A stretch of 42,123 nucleotides of DNA from an uncultured Pedobacter sp. (GTDB lineage: Bacteria; Bacteroidota; Bacteroidia; Sphingobacteriales; Sphingobacteriaceae). A model generated the notes under the pieces. That model did not search any database. It saw nothing but the letters and a program-made list of their open reading frames with translations, and was not told where the DNA came from. This document shows, one piece after another, positions 33,666-41,411 of this stretch; the first letter of the stretch is position 1; each line of letters opens with the position of its first letter. The stretch covers positions 1-42,123 of the forward strand of contig NZ_CAMLHF010000019.1 of NCBI RefSeq assembly GCF_946479715.1, read 5' to 3'. A program made the position numbers and the translations under genes.

Positions 33666-34370
33666 TTATTTTGAAGGTTTTTTATTAATGTAATCCATTA
33701 GCTGGTCTTTACTAAAGTCAAACTCAAAGGCCTCCGTTACTTTAAAATAGTTTTGTTTATCTACAACCGAATCATAAGCTGATTTACTGATCTCAAGCCG
33801 GGAGGCATCAAAATCACAAACTTTTACAAGGGCCGTCAGCTGAGATGCAGAAATTTTATTGCTGTTCAATGCATTTTTAATCAGCTTTATTTTGCCGTTG
33901 TCAAAATCCGTACGGGTCACCATGTTTAAAAGCTGATCAAAAGATTGGTTACTCATGATATTGTCTCTGGGTAAAGTAGGTCTTGTTGGTCTGCCAGGGA
34001 TACGGTCATACATCCCGTCCCAATCATCTAAAGCATATTGATTGGCATCAAATATAGGTAGCGTTTTAACTACCTTTAGCCCATTAACACCCGAATAACG
34101 CGCAATTGTTCTGCTATTTCGTGTAAGTGATACTGTTGTTTTTGCAATCTGTCTGTTGTTTCTCATGATGATAACCGTTGGAGAGGTGCTTTCCACATCG
34201 TAAAAGCGGAAGCGGCCTTTCGAAGAACCAACCTGTTCATCATTCACATAAACAACAATTTTTCCCTGTTCGGCAACTTCAATAAATAATTCTGTGTCGG
34301 TGCCTGAATTTTGGGCAAAGGTTAAGGAAGTTTGCAGCAGTGCCACAATAAATAATAGGAGCGTTTTCAT
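33666..34370 (-). CDS. DUF4476 domain-containing protein
   Basis: A 234-aa exported protein: signal peptide at residues 1-19 (ending LTFAQ), a beta-rich N-terminal part with a PEGA-like look (KIVVYVNDEQVGSSKGRFRF), a linker with RPTRPTLPRD, and a helical C-terminal DUF4476 domain at about 140-230 (MSNQSFDQLLNMV, ISASQLTALVKVCDFD, FDFSKDQLMDYI). The function of DUF4476 is unknown; it is common in Bacteroidota. It sits 29 bases upstream of the HGQP-repeat lipoprotein gene on the same strand. Confidence 0.85.
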   Translation of the reverse strand: MKTLLLFIVALLQTSLTFAQNSGTDTELFIEVAEQGKIVVYVNDEQVGSSKGRFRFYDVESTSPTVIIMRNNRQIAKTTVSLTRNSRTIARYSGVNGLKVVKTLPIFDANQYALDDWDGMYDRIPGRPTRPTLPRDNIMSNQSFDQLLNMVTRTDFDNGKIKLIKNALNSNKISASQLTALVKVCDFDASRLEISKSAYDSVVDKQNYFKVTEAFEFDFSKDQLMDYINKKPSK

Positions 34371-34425
34371 AATGATTTTCTTTGTGTGTATGTTGTTAAA
34401 TCTAATCTCATAAGATCTGCAACAT

Positions 34426-35115
34426 TTAAAAATGTAACATCAATTCTTCAAGATGTGTAATTTGCCATTCAACATCTTCTGGTTTTTCTTTATTTAAAGG
34501 GTTAAAATAAATGGCCTTAATTCCATATGCCTGAGCGCCGCGAATGTCTGCCTCAACACTGTCTCCAATCATAACAGATTCATGTTTTTCTGCACTGGCC
34601 TTGTCTAATGCATATTCAAAAATAGCTTTGTCAGGTTTATTAACACCAACATCCTCCGAAATTATCACATTTTTAAAGTATGGATTTAAACCTGAACGAT
34701 CCATTTTGGTTAATGTACTTTCCTTAAAACCATTAGAAATGATATGTAAGGTGTATTTTTTTTGAAGATAAGCTAGTACTTTTTCAGATCCTTCAAATAA
34801 ATTAGTTCTTGTCGGAGTCAAGTTCACATAGTCCTCTTCAAATTGCTGAGGCACAAGTTCAGGGGATACCCCTAGCTGAATAAAAGTCTTTTTAAATCGC
34901 TCTGATCTTAAAGTTTCTTTGGTGATAGTGCCAACATGGTATTGCGCCCAAAGCAGATGATTGTTTTCGGTATAAGTAGTTATGAAATCCTCTGCGGATG
35001 TTAATCCCAGTTTCTGCAGCTCATAATGTGTATAAAGTTCATGCAAAGTTTCCTGAGCATTTCTGTCAAAATCCCAAATGGTATGGTCCAGATCGAAAAA
35101 AATATGTTTAATCAT
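34426..35115 (-). CDS. HAD family phosphatase (YjjG-like noncanonical pyrimidine nucleotidase)
   Basis: A 229-aa haloacid-dehalogenase-type phosphatase. The catalytic FDLDHTIWDF has the nucleophile D8 and acid/base D10, with motif II in HIISNGFKES, the motif III Lys in VGVNKPDKAIFEYA and motif IV in MIGDSVEADIRGA. This pattern fits the YjjG nucleotidase type. I start it at the ATG at 35115, 13 bases after upp; a longer frame from 35163 would overlap upp and add 16 unlikely residues. Pairing with upp suggests a role in pyrimidine nucleotide clean-up, which is inference. Confidence 0.88.
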   Translation of the reverse strand: MIKHIFFDLDHTIWDFDRNAQETLHELYTHYELQKLGLTSAEDFITTYTENNHLLWAQYHVGTITKETLRSERFKKTFIQLGVSPELVPQQFEEDYVNLTPTRTNLFEGSEKVLAYLQKKYTLHIISNGFKESTLTKMDRSGLNPYFKNVIISEDVGVNKPDKAIFEYALDKASAEKHESVMIGDSVEADIRGAQAYGIKAIYFNPLNKEKPEDVEWQITHLEELMLHF

Positions 35116-35128
35116 AGTAAAAAACGCC

Positions 35129-35773
35129 TTACTGCTTAAGCCCATATGCCAAATCTCCGGCATCGCCTAATCCGGGCACAATATACGCTTTACTGGTCAT
35201 TTCTTCGTCAATAGCGCCAAGCCATAACTTAGCTTTGGGTAAATTTGCCCTTACATGTCTAACGCCTTCGGTACTTGCAATTACCGAAACGATGTGTAAT
35301 TCTTTGAGTTGATACCTTCGTATTAATTCCTTGCAGCATAGCACCATTGTTAGGCCGGTCGCCAACATTGGATCGGCTATGATCACTGTTTTATCTGTTA
35401 AATCCGGCGACGAAACATGTTCCATTTGTATTTCAAAACTTCCGCTTTTGTGGGTTCTTCTGTAGGCAGCAATAAAAGCAGCGCCTGCCTGATCAAAAAC
35501 ATTCAGCAATCCCTGATGCAGGGGGAGTCCTGCACGCAAAATAGTAGCCAAAACCGGCTGATCCAATAATTGCACGCTTGGTGCAATGCCCAGTGGGGTT
35601 TGAGTCTCCGTTTTTATGTATTCAAGCGTTTTGCTGATTTCGTAAGCAAAAAACTCACCTATGCGTTCCATATTTTTGCGGAAACGCATGGCATCTTTTT
35701 GGATATTTTCATTTCGAAGTTCCGAGATGAAAACATTGGCATGTGAATTTATTTTGCTGAGTTCGAATATCAT
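35129..35773 (-). CDS. upp: uracil phosphoribosyltransferase
   Basis: Salvage enzyme that converts uracil and PRPP to UMP. The 214 aa contain the PRPP-binding loop IIADPMLATGLT at residues 131-142, ILRAGLPLHQGLL at 78-90 and the C-terminal uracil-site stretch YIVPGLGDAGDLAYG. The length is normal. The ATG at 35773 is preferred over the GTG directly before it. It is divergent from uvrB and probably co-transcribed with the HAD phosphatase gene downstream. Confidence 0.95.
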   Translation of the reverse strand: MIFELSKINSHANVFISELRNENIQKDAMRFRKNMERIGEFFAYEISKTLEYIKTETQTPLGIAPSVQLLDQPVLATILRAGLPLHQGLLNVFDQAGAAFIAAYRRTHKSGSFEIQMEHVSSPDLTDKTVIIADPMLATGLTMVLCCKELIRRYQLKELHIVSVIASTEGVRHVRANLPKAKLWLGAIDEEMTSKAYIVPGLGDAGDLAYGLKQ

Positions 35774-35889
35774 CACATAAATTTAAACAAAATTGCCCTC
35801 TAAAACAATTGGCTGCTCTTTTAAGTTAAAGGTGTTACAGTTGCCACCTCCAGCGTAGCAGTTGCATAACTGATGTGTACTTTTTTTCG

Positions 35890-35897
35890 TAAATTTG
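35890..35897 (+). promoter_or_regulatory. -7 promoter element of uvrB
   Basis: TAAATTTG matches TAnnTTTG exactly, 50 bases before the uvrB ATG. No TTTG lies at the expected -33 distance. I see no LexA-type palindrome in the 173-base upp-uvrB gap. Confidence 0.45.
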
Positions 35898-35946
35898 AAA
35901 ATTATGCCAGGCATCATCTTACTATTAAAAATCATAAAAAACACGG

Positions 35947-37983
35947 ATGAAATTTCAACTTGTTTCAGATTATAAACCAACGGGCGATCAACCTAATGCC
36001 ATTCAGCAACTCGTTGAAGGTGTTAATGGAAATGAACATTATCAAACTCTTTTAGGTGTTACCGGCTCTGGTAAAACTTTTACTGTTGCCAATGTAATTC
36101 AGCAAACTCAAAAACCTACTCTGATCCTAAGCCACAATAAAACGCTTGCGGCACAGCTTTATGGCGAGTTTAAGCAATTCTTTCCAGAAAATGCCGTGAA
36201 CTATTTTGTGTCTTATTACGACTATTACCAGCCTGAGGCTTTTATGCCCAGTACAAATACCTATATAGAAAAAGACCTTAGTATAAATGAAGAAATAGAG
36301 AAATTAAGGTTACGTACTACATCGGCACTCATGTCTGGTCGCAGAGATGTAATCGTGGTTTCTTCTATTTCCTGCATCTACGGTATGGGTAATCCTGAAG
36401 ATTTTTCAAGATCCGTGTTTCGCTTTTCAGTAGGAACAAGGATCTCCCGCAATTCATTTTTACATAGCCTGGTAGAGATTTTATACGCTCGTACCACAAA
36501 TGACTTTAAGAGGGGAACGTTTAGGGTAAAGGGGGATACAGTAGATATTTTTCCTGCTTACCTCGATACAGCTTATCGTGTTTCATTCTTTGGTGATGAT
36601 ATTGAAGAGCTTAGCGCTATTGATCCTGTAACTGGAAAAACACTCGAGAAACTTGAAGATATGGCTATTTATCCGGCCAATCTGTTCGTAACACCAAAGG
36701 ATAGGTTTAACTCCTCTATCTGGGGTATCCAGGAAGAACTGGAGATCAGGAAAAATCAGTTGATTGACGACCGACAATTGCTGGAAGCAAAGAGACTGGA
36801 AGAAAGGGTTAATTTTGATATCGAAATGATGAAAGAACTGGGCTATTGCTCAGGTATTGAAAACTACTCAAGGTTTTTCGATGGGCGTTCGCCGGGAATG
36901 CGGCCTTTCTGTTTACTTGATTATTTTCCTGATGATTATTTGATGGTGATTGATGAGAGCCACGTTACTGTGCCTCAGATCAGGGCAATGTATGGTGGAG
37001 ACAGATCCCGTAAAATGTCGCTGGTAGAATATGGCTTCCGCTTACCTTCGGCACTGGATAACCGCCCGCTCAATTTTGATGAATTCGAGCGCCTGGCACC
37101 ACAAACAATTTATGTAAGTGCTACGCCTGCCGATTATGAACTGCAAAAATCTGATGGGGTTTATGTGGAGCAGGTAATTCGCCCCACAGGGTTGTTAGAT
37201 CCTTTGATTGAGGTTCGTCCGGCAATTAACCAGGTCGATGATTTGCTTGATGAAATCGACAAAACCATTAAAATGGGCGATAGGGTATTGGTAACCACGC
37301 TTACGAAAAGAATGGCCGAGGAATTGACCAAATATATGGACCGGTTAAACATTAAGGTTCGTTATATTCACTCCGAAGTAAAAACACTGGAGCGGGTTGA
37401 GATTTTAAGAGGACTTAGATTAGGTGAGTTCGATGTACTGATAGGGATTAACTTATTAAGAGAAGGGTTAGATTTGCCAGAAGTTTCTTTTGTAGCCATA
37501 CTGGATGCCGACAAAGAAGGCTTTCTGCGTTCTGATCGCGCATTAATTCAAACAATTGGAAGAGCTGCGCGTAATGATAGGGGTAGGGTAATCATGTATG
37601 CCGATAAAATTACGGACTCTATGGCAAGAACTATAGAGGAGACCAACAGAAGAAGAGACAAGCAAATTGCTTATAATCTGGAAAATGATATTGTTCCAAA
37701 AACTGTAGGCAAAAGCAGAGAAGCAATACTTGAGCAAACATCAGTATTGGATTTCTCTGGCAATGCCACCCGTGCAAAGGCTTATGTTGAGGTTGATGAA
37801 GTGAGTATAGCTGCAGATCCGATTGTTCAGTACATGACGAAGCCCGAAATGCAGAAGTCGATAGATAAAACACGTAAGGACATGGCAAAGGCAGCAAAGG
37901 AGATGGACTTCTTATTGGCTGCAAGATTGAGAGATGAGATGTTTGCAATGGAAAAAATGTTTGAAGAAAGATTTAGTAAATAA
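35947..37983 (+). CDS. uvrB: excinuclease ABC subunit B
   Basis: Damage-verification helicase of nucleotide excision repair; it receives DNA from UvrA and recruits UvrC. The 678 aa contain Walker A GVTGSGKT at residues 38-45, the beta-hairpin region YYDYYQPEAFMPSTNTYIEK near 95, Walker B DESH near 338, helicase motifs V and VI (GINLLREGLDLPEV and QTIGRAARN) and a C-terminal UVR motif (MDFLLAARLRDEMFAME near 655) for UvrC binding. The stop overlaps the ywbE start in TAATG. Confidence 0.97.
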   Translation: MKFQLVSDYKPTGDQPNAIQQLVEGVNGNEHYQTLLGVTGSGKTFTVANVIQQTQKPTLILSHNKTLAAQLYGEFKQFFPENAVNYFVSYYDYYQPEAFMPSTNTYIEKDLSINEEIEKLRLRTTSALMSGRRDVIVVSSISCIYGMGNPEDFSRSVFRFSVGTRISRNSFLHSLVEILYARTTNDFKRGTFRVKGDTVDIFPAYLDTAYRVSFFGDDIEELSAIDPVTGKTLEKLEDMAIYPANLFVTPKDRFNSSIWGIQEELEIRKNQLIDDRQLLEAKRLEERVNFDIEMMKELGYCSGIENYSRFFDGRSPGMRPFCLLDYFPDDYLMVIDESHVTVPQIRAMYGGDRSRKMSLVEYGFRLPSALDNRPLNFDEFERLAPQTIYVSATPADYELQKSDGVYVEQVIRPTGLLDPLIEVRPAINQVDDLLDEIDKTIKMGDRVLVTTLTKRMAEELTKYMDRLNIKVRYIHSEVKTLERVEILRGLRLGEFDVLIGINLLREGLDLPEVSFVAILDADKEGFLRSDRALIQTIGRAARNDRGRVIMYADKITDSMARTIEETNRRRDKQIAYNLENDIVPKTVGKSREAILEQTSVLDFSGNATRAKAYVEVDEVSIAADPIVQYMTKPEMQKSIDKTRKDMAKAAKEMDFLLAARLRDEMFAMEKMFEERFSK

Positions 37984-38183
37984 TGGACGGAAAAAATAGA
38001 AAAGACATATATCCTGGTTTAGAAGTGGATATCATATTGAAAAAAGATCAGCGTAATGGTACCTTAACAAGAGGCATTGTAAGTAATTTATTAACCTCAG
38101 CACCATACCACTCCAGAGGAATTAAGGTTCGGTTGGAAGATGGACAGGTGGGCAGGGTTGCCGCTATTGTTGATGAAGAATAA
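37983..38183 (+). CDS. ywbE: YwbE family protein
   Basis: A 66-aa protein of the YwbE family (DUF2196), found across bacteria and of unknown function. The sequence NRKDIYPGLEVDIILKKDQR, the TRGIV turn, SRGIKVRLEDGQVGRV and an acidic end follow the family pattern over its full length. It is a small beta-barrel-like soluble protein by its composition. Its ATG overlaps the uvrB stop by one base, so it is translationally coupled to uvrB, although a role in repair is not established. Confidence 0.92.
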   Translation: MDGKNRKDIYPGLEVDIILKKDQRNGTLTRGIVSNLLTSAPYHSRGIKVRLEDGQVGRVAAIVDEE

Positions 38184-38196
38184 ATAAGGTATATTG

Positions 38197-38232
38197 TAAT
38201 TGCTTTGCAATAATCTAATTGCGTTTGTAATA
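38197..38232 (+). repeat. short imperfect direct repeat in the ywbE-DUF4834 gap
   Basis: Two near-copies of TAATTGCxTTTGxAATA lie at 38197-38212 and 38216-38232, three bases apart. The remaining part of the 167-base gap holds nothing clear except the promoter motif listed next. Confidence 0.35.
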
Positions 38233-38323
38233 TTGATATCGCAACTGTGTCTATATTTTACCAATAAACCTCTTTTCAAAGGTTGCAGAGAGGTTAGTGA
38301 GGCTGTAATTAAACAGTTTTACT

Positions 38324-38331
38324 TAAATTTG
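38324..38331 (+). promoter_or_regulatory. -7 promoter element of the DUF4834 gene
   Basis: TAAATTTG matches TAnnTTTG exactly, 27 bases before the ATG at 38351. No -33 element is evident. Confidence 0.48.
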
Positions 38332-38350
38332 TAAATATTAAAATAAAGAA

Positions 38351-38611
38351 ATGGGACTTATAAAATTCATATTAATATCCTTACTGGTCATGTATATTAT
38401 CCGGATCATCCTCCGTTTAATATTTCCTGTAGTATTAAGAAGTATGTTTAGTAAAGTTCAGCAGCAAGCTGCAAACCAGTCTCGCCAGCCGAACAATCAA
38501 CGCTATTCAAAGCCAGAAGGCGATATCTCAATCGAATATGTACCACCTAGAGAAAAGAAGGGAAATTCAGATAAATTAGGCGATTTTGTTGATTACGAAG
38601 AGATAAAATAG
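38351..38611 (+). CDS. DUF4834 family protein
   Basis: An 86-aa protein of the DUF4834 family. One N-terminal membrane helix (about residues 3-28, ILISLLVMYIIRIILRLIF) is followed by a Gln/Asn/Arg-rich linker and a conserved end with GDISIEYVPPREKK and LGDFVDYEEIK. This anchor-plus-motif layout suggests a membrane-tethered adaptor; the function is unknown. It has its own promoter motif and is followed 84 bases later by the YfhO-like gene. Confidence 0.88.
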   Translation: MGLIKFILISLLVMYIIRIILRLIFPVVLRSMFSKVQQQAANQSRQPNNQRYSKPEGDISIEYVPPREKKGNSDKLGDFVDYEEIK

Positions 38612-38658
38612 CCGTTTTTTTGCCAGTTTTTTATTTTTTTTAAAAAGGATTTTTTATC

Positions 38659-38666
38659 TAAGTTTG
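38659..38666 (+). promoter_or_regulatory. -7 promoter element of the YfhO-like gene
   Basis: TAAGTTTG matches TAnnTTTG exactly, 30 bases before the ATG at 38696, in an otherwise T- and A-rich gap. Confidence 0.48.
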
Positions 38667-38695
38667 GGGTTAGTTTAAATCATAAACAAACCTTA

Positions 38696-41179
38696 ATGAA
38701 TAATTGGTTAAAAGCAAATGGCATACACCTGGCCATTATTGGATTTTTTATAATCATCTGTTTTGTCTACTTCAGTCCTGTCCTGCAAGGTAAGGCACCT
38801 GCTCAGGGAGACGTTTTGGGAGCTAAGGCAACCGCCACGGAAATAATGCACTACAAAGAAAAAGATGGTAAAGGTCCATTATGGACTAACCAGATTTTTG
38901 GTGGTATGCCTGCATACCAGATTTGGGTTCAGCATCCGTATAATGGAGCAACTTATGTGATCTCTCTAATAAAAACTATTTTTCCTGACCCGGTAGATTC
39001 TGTTTTATTGTACCTTGTTGGTGCTTATTTCCTTTTTATCGTGCTGCGCATCAATCCATGGCTGGCAGCAGCAGGGGCAATAGCTTTCGCCTTTACATCG
39101 TATAATTTTATCATTATTGCTGCGGGGCATAGCAATAAAGCACTTGCTATTGCATTTTGTGCACCCATAATTGCCAGTGTAATTTTAACCCTCAGGGGTA
39201 AATATTGGATAGGGGCAAGTTTAACTTCTTTATTCCTTGCATTAGAGATCAGGTCAAACCACATTCAAATGACCTATTACCTGATGATTGCTTTGCTGAT
39301 ATTTATTGGCATAGAGATCTACCATGCTGTAAAAGCTAAAAAACTTGCCGAATTGGGTAAGGCGTTAAGCTTTTTGGCCGTTGGGATGCTGGTTGCATTT
39401 ATGGTTAATACGGGTAAATTGTGGACTACTTACGAGTACGGTAAAGAATCTAACAGAGGTAAATCTAATTTAACTACCGATGCGGCAGAAGAGAAAAATG
39501 GTTTATCAAAAGAATATGCATATGGCTGGAGTCAGGGTATTGGCGAAAGTTTTACTTTCCTGATCCCGGATCTTTATGGTGGTGCAACTAGTATCGATGC
39601 ACTGGTAAAGCCCGAAAGCCACACTTATAAAGCTTTGCAAAGTATAACCGGGGGCGATCCTACTCAGGCAATTGGCCAGTTAGCCGGACAAATCGGCTTG
39701 CAACAGTATTGGGGAGAAAAACCTGGAACATCCGGCCCGTACTACTTTGGTGCTATCGTATGCTTCCTGTTTGTATTTGGCTTATTGATAGTAAGAAGCA
39801 GATTAAAATGGTGGATACTCGGTACAACCATTCTTTTCATGTTCCTTTCATTCGGAAAGAACTTTCCATTGATCTCTGACCTTTTCTTCGAGTATTTCCC
39901 ATTGTATAATAAGTTTAGAGCAGTTGAGTCTATTTTAGCCCTTGTTGGTTTAATGGTTCCTGTTTTAGCTTTTCTTGCAATTAAAGAAGCCCAGGAAGGT
40001 ACTTATGATCAAAAAACACTTGTTAAAAAACTAACAATCGCAGGTGGGATAACTGGTGGTTTCGCACTAATTGTGGCAATCATGCCTACGGCACTGTTTA
40101 GTTTCACTACAGCTAATCATCAGTTAATGGTGCAGGCGCTTACACAGATGCTTCAAAATAATGCTAGCGTTGCGCAATATATCGCCAATGCACTTATTGC
40201 CGATAGAGCCGATATTGCACGTGCTGATGCTATTCGTTCATTCCTGTTTATTGCTGTTGGATACGCTTTGGTATGGGCATTTATAACTAAAAAGATCAAC
40301 ATGCAACTTGCATTTATCTTGTTGGGATGCGCCGTTATGATTGATATGTGGCAGGTAGATCGCCGTTATTTGAACAACAGTAATTTTGCCAGTAAAACGG
40401 ATTTAAATAACCATTTCCAACCACGTGAAGTGGATACTTTCATCTCATCAGATAAGGATCCTGATTTCAGGGTAATGGATTTGACCATTAATACCTTCTC
40501 CGATGCAAGTACTTCTGCATTCCATAAAACCATCGGTGGGTATCATGCGGCAAAACTGAAAAGATATCAGGAGCTGATAGACAACCAGCTTACCAAAAGT
40601 GTTAACCAGGACGTGCTGGACATGCTAAACACTAAATATGTTATTACTCAGGATCCTAAAAACGGGTCTTATCAGATGAAAAATAATGCAACAGCAGCCG
40701 GAAACGTATGGATTGTTCAGAACGTCCAGTTTGTTAAAGATGCGGATGAGGAAATGAAAGCGATTAGCAGCTTTGATCCTAAAAAAGAAGCTATTGTTGA
40801 TATCAGATATAAAGATCAGATCAGCTCTAAGAATGTTGGTGCTGATCCAACGGCTTCCATTAAGCTTGATAGCTATAGCCCTGATCATATGATTTACTCT
40901 TACAGCGCTCCTCGTGATATCATCGTTGTGTTCTCTGAGATTTATTATGATAAAGGATGGAATATGTATGTTGATGGCGTACAGAAACCATACTTCAGAG
41001 CAGATTATGTACTTCGTGCTGCACAGCTTGAAGCGGGTAACCATAAGGTTGAATTTAAATTTGAGCCAACTTCATATTATCTGGGCGAAAAAATCTCTTT
41101 GGCTGGTTCTATCCTTTTAGTAGCCGGTCTTGGATTTGCCTTCTATGACGATAAGAAAAAGAAAAAAGCAGCTAAATAA
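38696..41179 (+). CDS. YfhO family membrane protein
   Basis: An 827-aa integral membrane protein of the YfhO type. It has an N-terminal helix, an extracytoplasmic-like loop with QGDVLGAKATATEI near 38-51 and a set of about 12 helices to residue ~550. A soluble C-terminal domain of about 240 residues follows (from about 560; FRVMDLTINTFSDAST, TKYVITQ, FSEIYYDKGWNMYVDG), then a final helix and a Lys-rich tail. The overall shape resembles GT-C glycosyltransferases; YfhO in Bacillus is linked to glycosylation of lipoteichoic acid, but the role in Bacteroidota is unknown. A terminator follows. Confidence 0.9.
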   Translation: MNNWLKANGIHLAIIGFFIIICFVYFSPVLQGKAPAQGDVLGAKATATEIMHYKEKDGKGPLWTNQIFGGMPAYQIWVQHPYNGATYVISLIKTIFPDPVDSVLLYLVGAYFLFIVLRINPWLAAAGAIAFAFTSYNFIIIAAGHSNKALAIAFCAPIIASVILTLRGKYWIGASLTSLFLALEIRSNHIQMTYYLMIALLIFIGIEIYHAVKAKKLAELGKALSFLAVGMLVAFMVNTGKLWTTYEYGKESNRGKSNLTTDAAEEKNGLSKEYAYGWSQGIGESFTFLIPDLYGGATSIDALVKPESHTYKALQSITGGDPTQAIGQLAGQIGLQQYWGEKPGTSGPYYFGAIVCFLFVFGLLIVRSRLKWWILGTTILFMFLSFGKNFPLISDLFFEYFPLYNKFRAVESILALVGLMVPVLAFLAIKEAQEGTYDQKTLVKKLTIAGGITGGFALIVAIMPTALFSFTTANHQLMVQALTQMLQNNASVAQYIANALIADRADIARADAIRSFLFIAVGYALVWAFITKKINMQLAFILLGCAVMIDMWQVDRRYLNNSNFASKTDLNNHFQPREVDTFISSDKDPDFRVMDLTINTFSDASTSAFHKTIGGYHAAKLKRYQELIDNQLTKSVNQDVLDMLNTKYVITQDPKNGSYQMKNNATAAGNVWIVQNVQFVKDADEEMKAISSFDPKKEAIVDIRYKDQISSKNVGADPTASIKLDSYSPDHMIYSYSAPRDIIVVFSEIYYDKGWNMYVDGVQKPYFRADYVLRAAQLEAGNHKVEFKFEPTSYYLGEKISLAGSILLVAGLGFAFYDDKKKKKAAK

Positions 41180-41202
41180 TAGTCGTTTATAAAATTTTAT
41201 AC

Positions 41203-41236
41203 AGGCCGTTACTTTAAAAAGTGACGGCCTTTTTTA
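41203..41236 (+). terminator. intrinsic terminator after the YfhO-like gene
   Basis: Arms 41203-41214 and 41219-41230 form a 12-bp stem (one G-T wobble) with a four-base loop and a GGCC core, followed by a run of T. It is 23 bases after the stop codon of the preceding gene. Confidence 0.9.
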
Positions 41237-41291
41237 TTGCCCCTTCGGTTAATCATAATGTTTTCTTAACGCCTTGTTAATCTACGTGTTG

Positions 41292-41299
41292 CAAATTTG
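41292..41299 (+). promoter_or_regulatory. near-match -7 element before the small ORF and lpxH-like gene
   Basis: CAAATTTG differs from TAnnTTTG only in the first base and lies 27 bases before the ATG at 41319. A TTG about 15 bases upstream could be the -33 element. Confidence 0.3.
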
Positions 41300-41318
41300 T
41301 ATAATAAACTAATATCCT

Positions 41319-41411
41319 ATGTTGGAATTGTTTTTAATAGTATGTGTAATTGCAATAGTAGCTTTCTTTTTCAGCCCATACGAATTAACAATGGAGGAAG
41401 ATGATATCTAA
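41319..41411 (+). CDS. 30-aa small membrane ORF upstream of the LpxH-like gene
   Basis: An ATG at 41319 opens a 30-codon frame ending in TAA at 41409-41411. The product is one hydrophobic helix (residues about 3-18, LFLIVCVIAIVAFFF), then SPYELT and an acidic end MEEDDI. It overlaps the next gene by 11 bases. Support is modest: a helix-plus-acidic-tail design, a position right after a near-consensus promoter, and an overlap that allows coupling. It could instead be a chance frame acting as a leader. Confidence 0.42.
   Translation: MLELFLIVCVIAIVAFFFSPYELTMEEDDI

Noticed and set aside
35116..35163. Longer start for the HAD phosphatase
   Set aside because: It would overlap upp by 35 bases and place 16 residues before the family-typical N-terminus.
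35783..35980. A 65-aa minus-strand frame with several Cys between upp and uvrB
   Set aside because: It overlaps the start of uvrB and covers the uvrB promoter motif, and its sequence shows no family pattern.
40625..41044. A 139-aa minus-strand frame inside the YfhO-like gene
   Set aside because: It is antisense to a well-supported gene; composition is that of a shadow frame.
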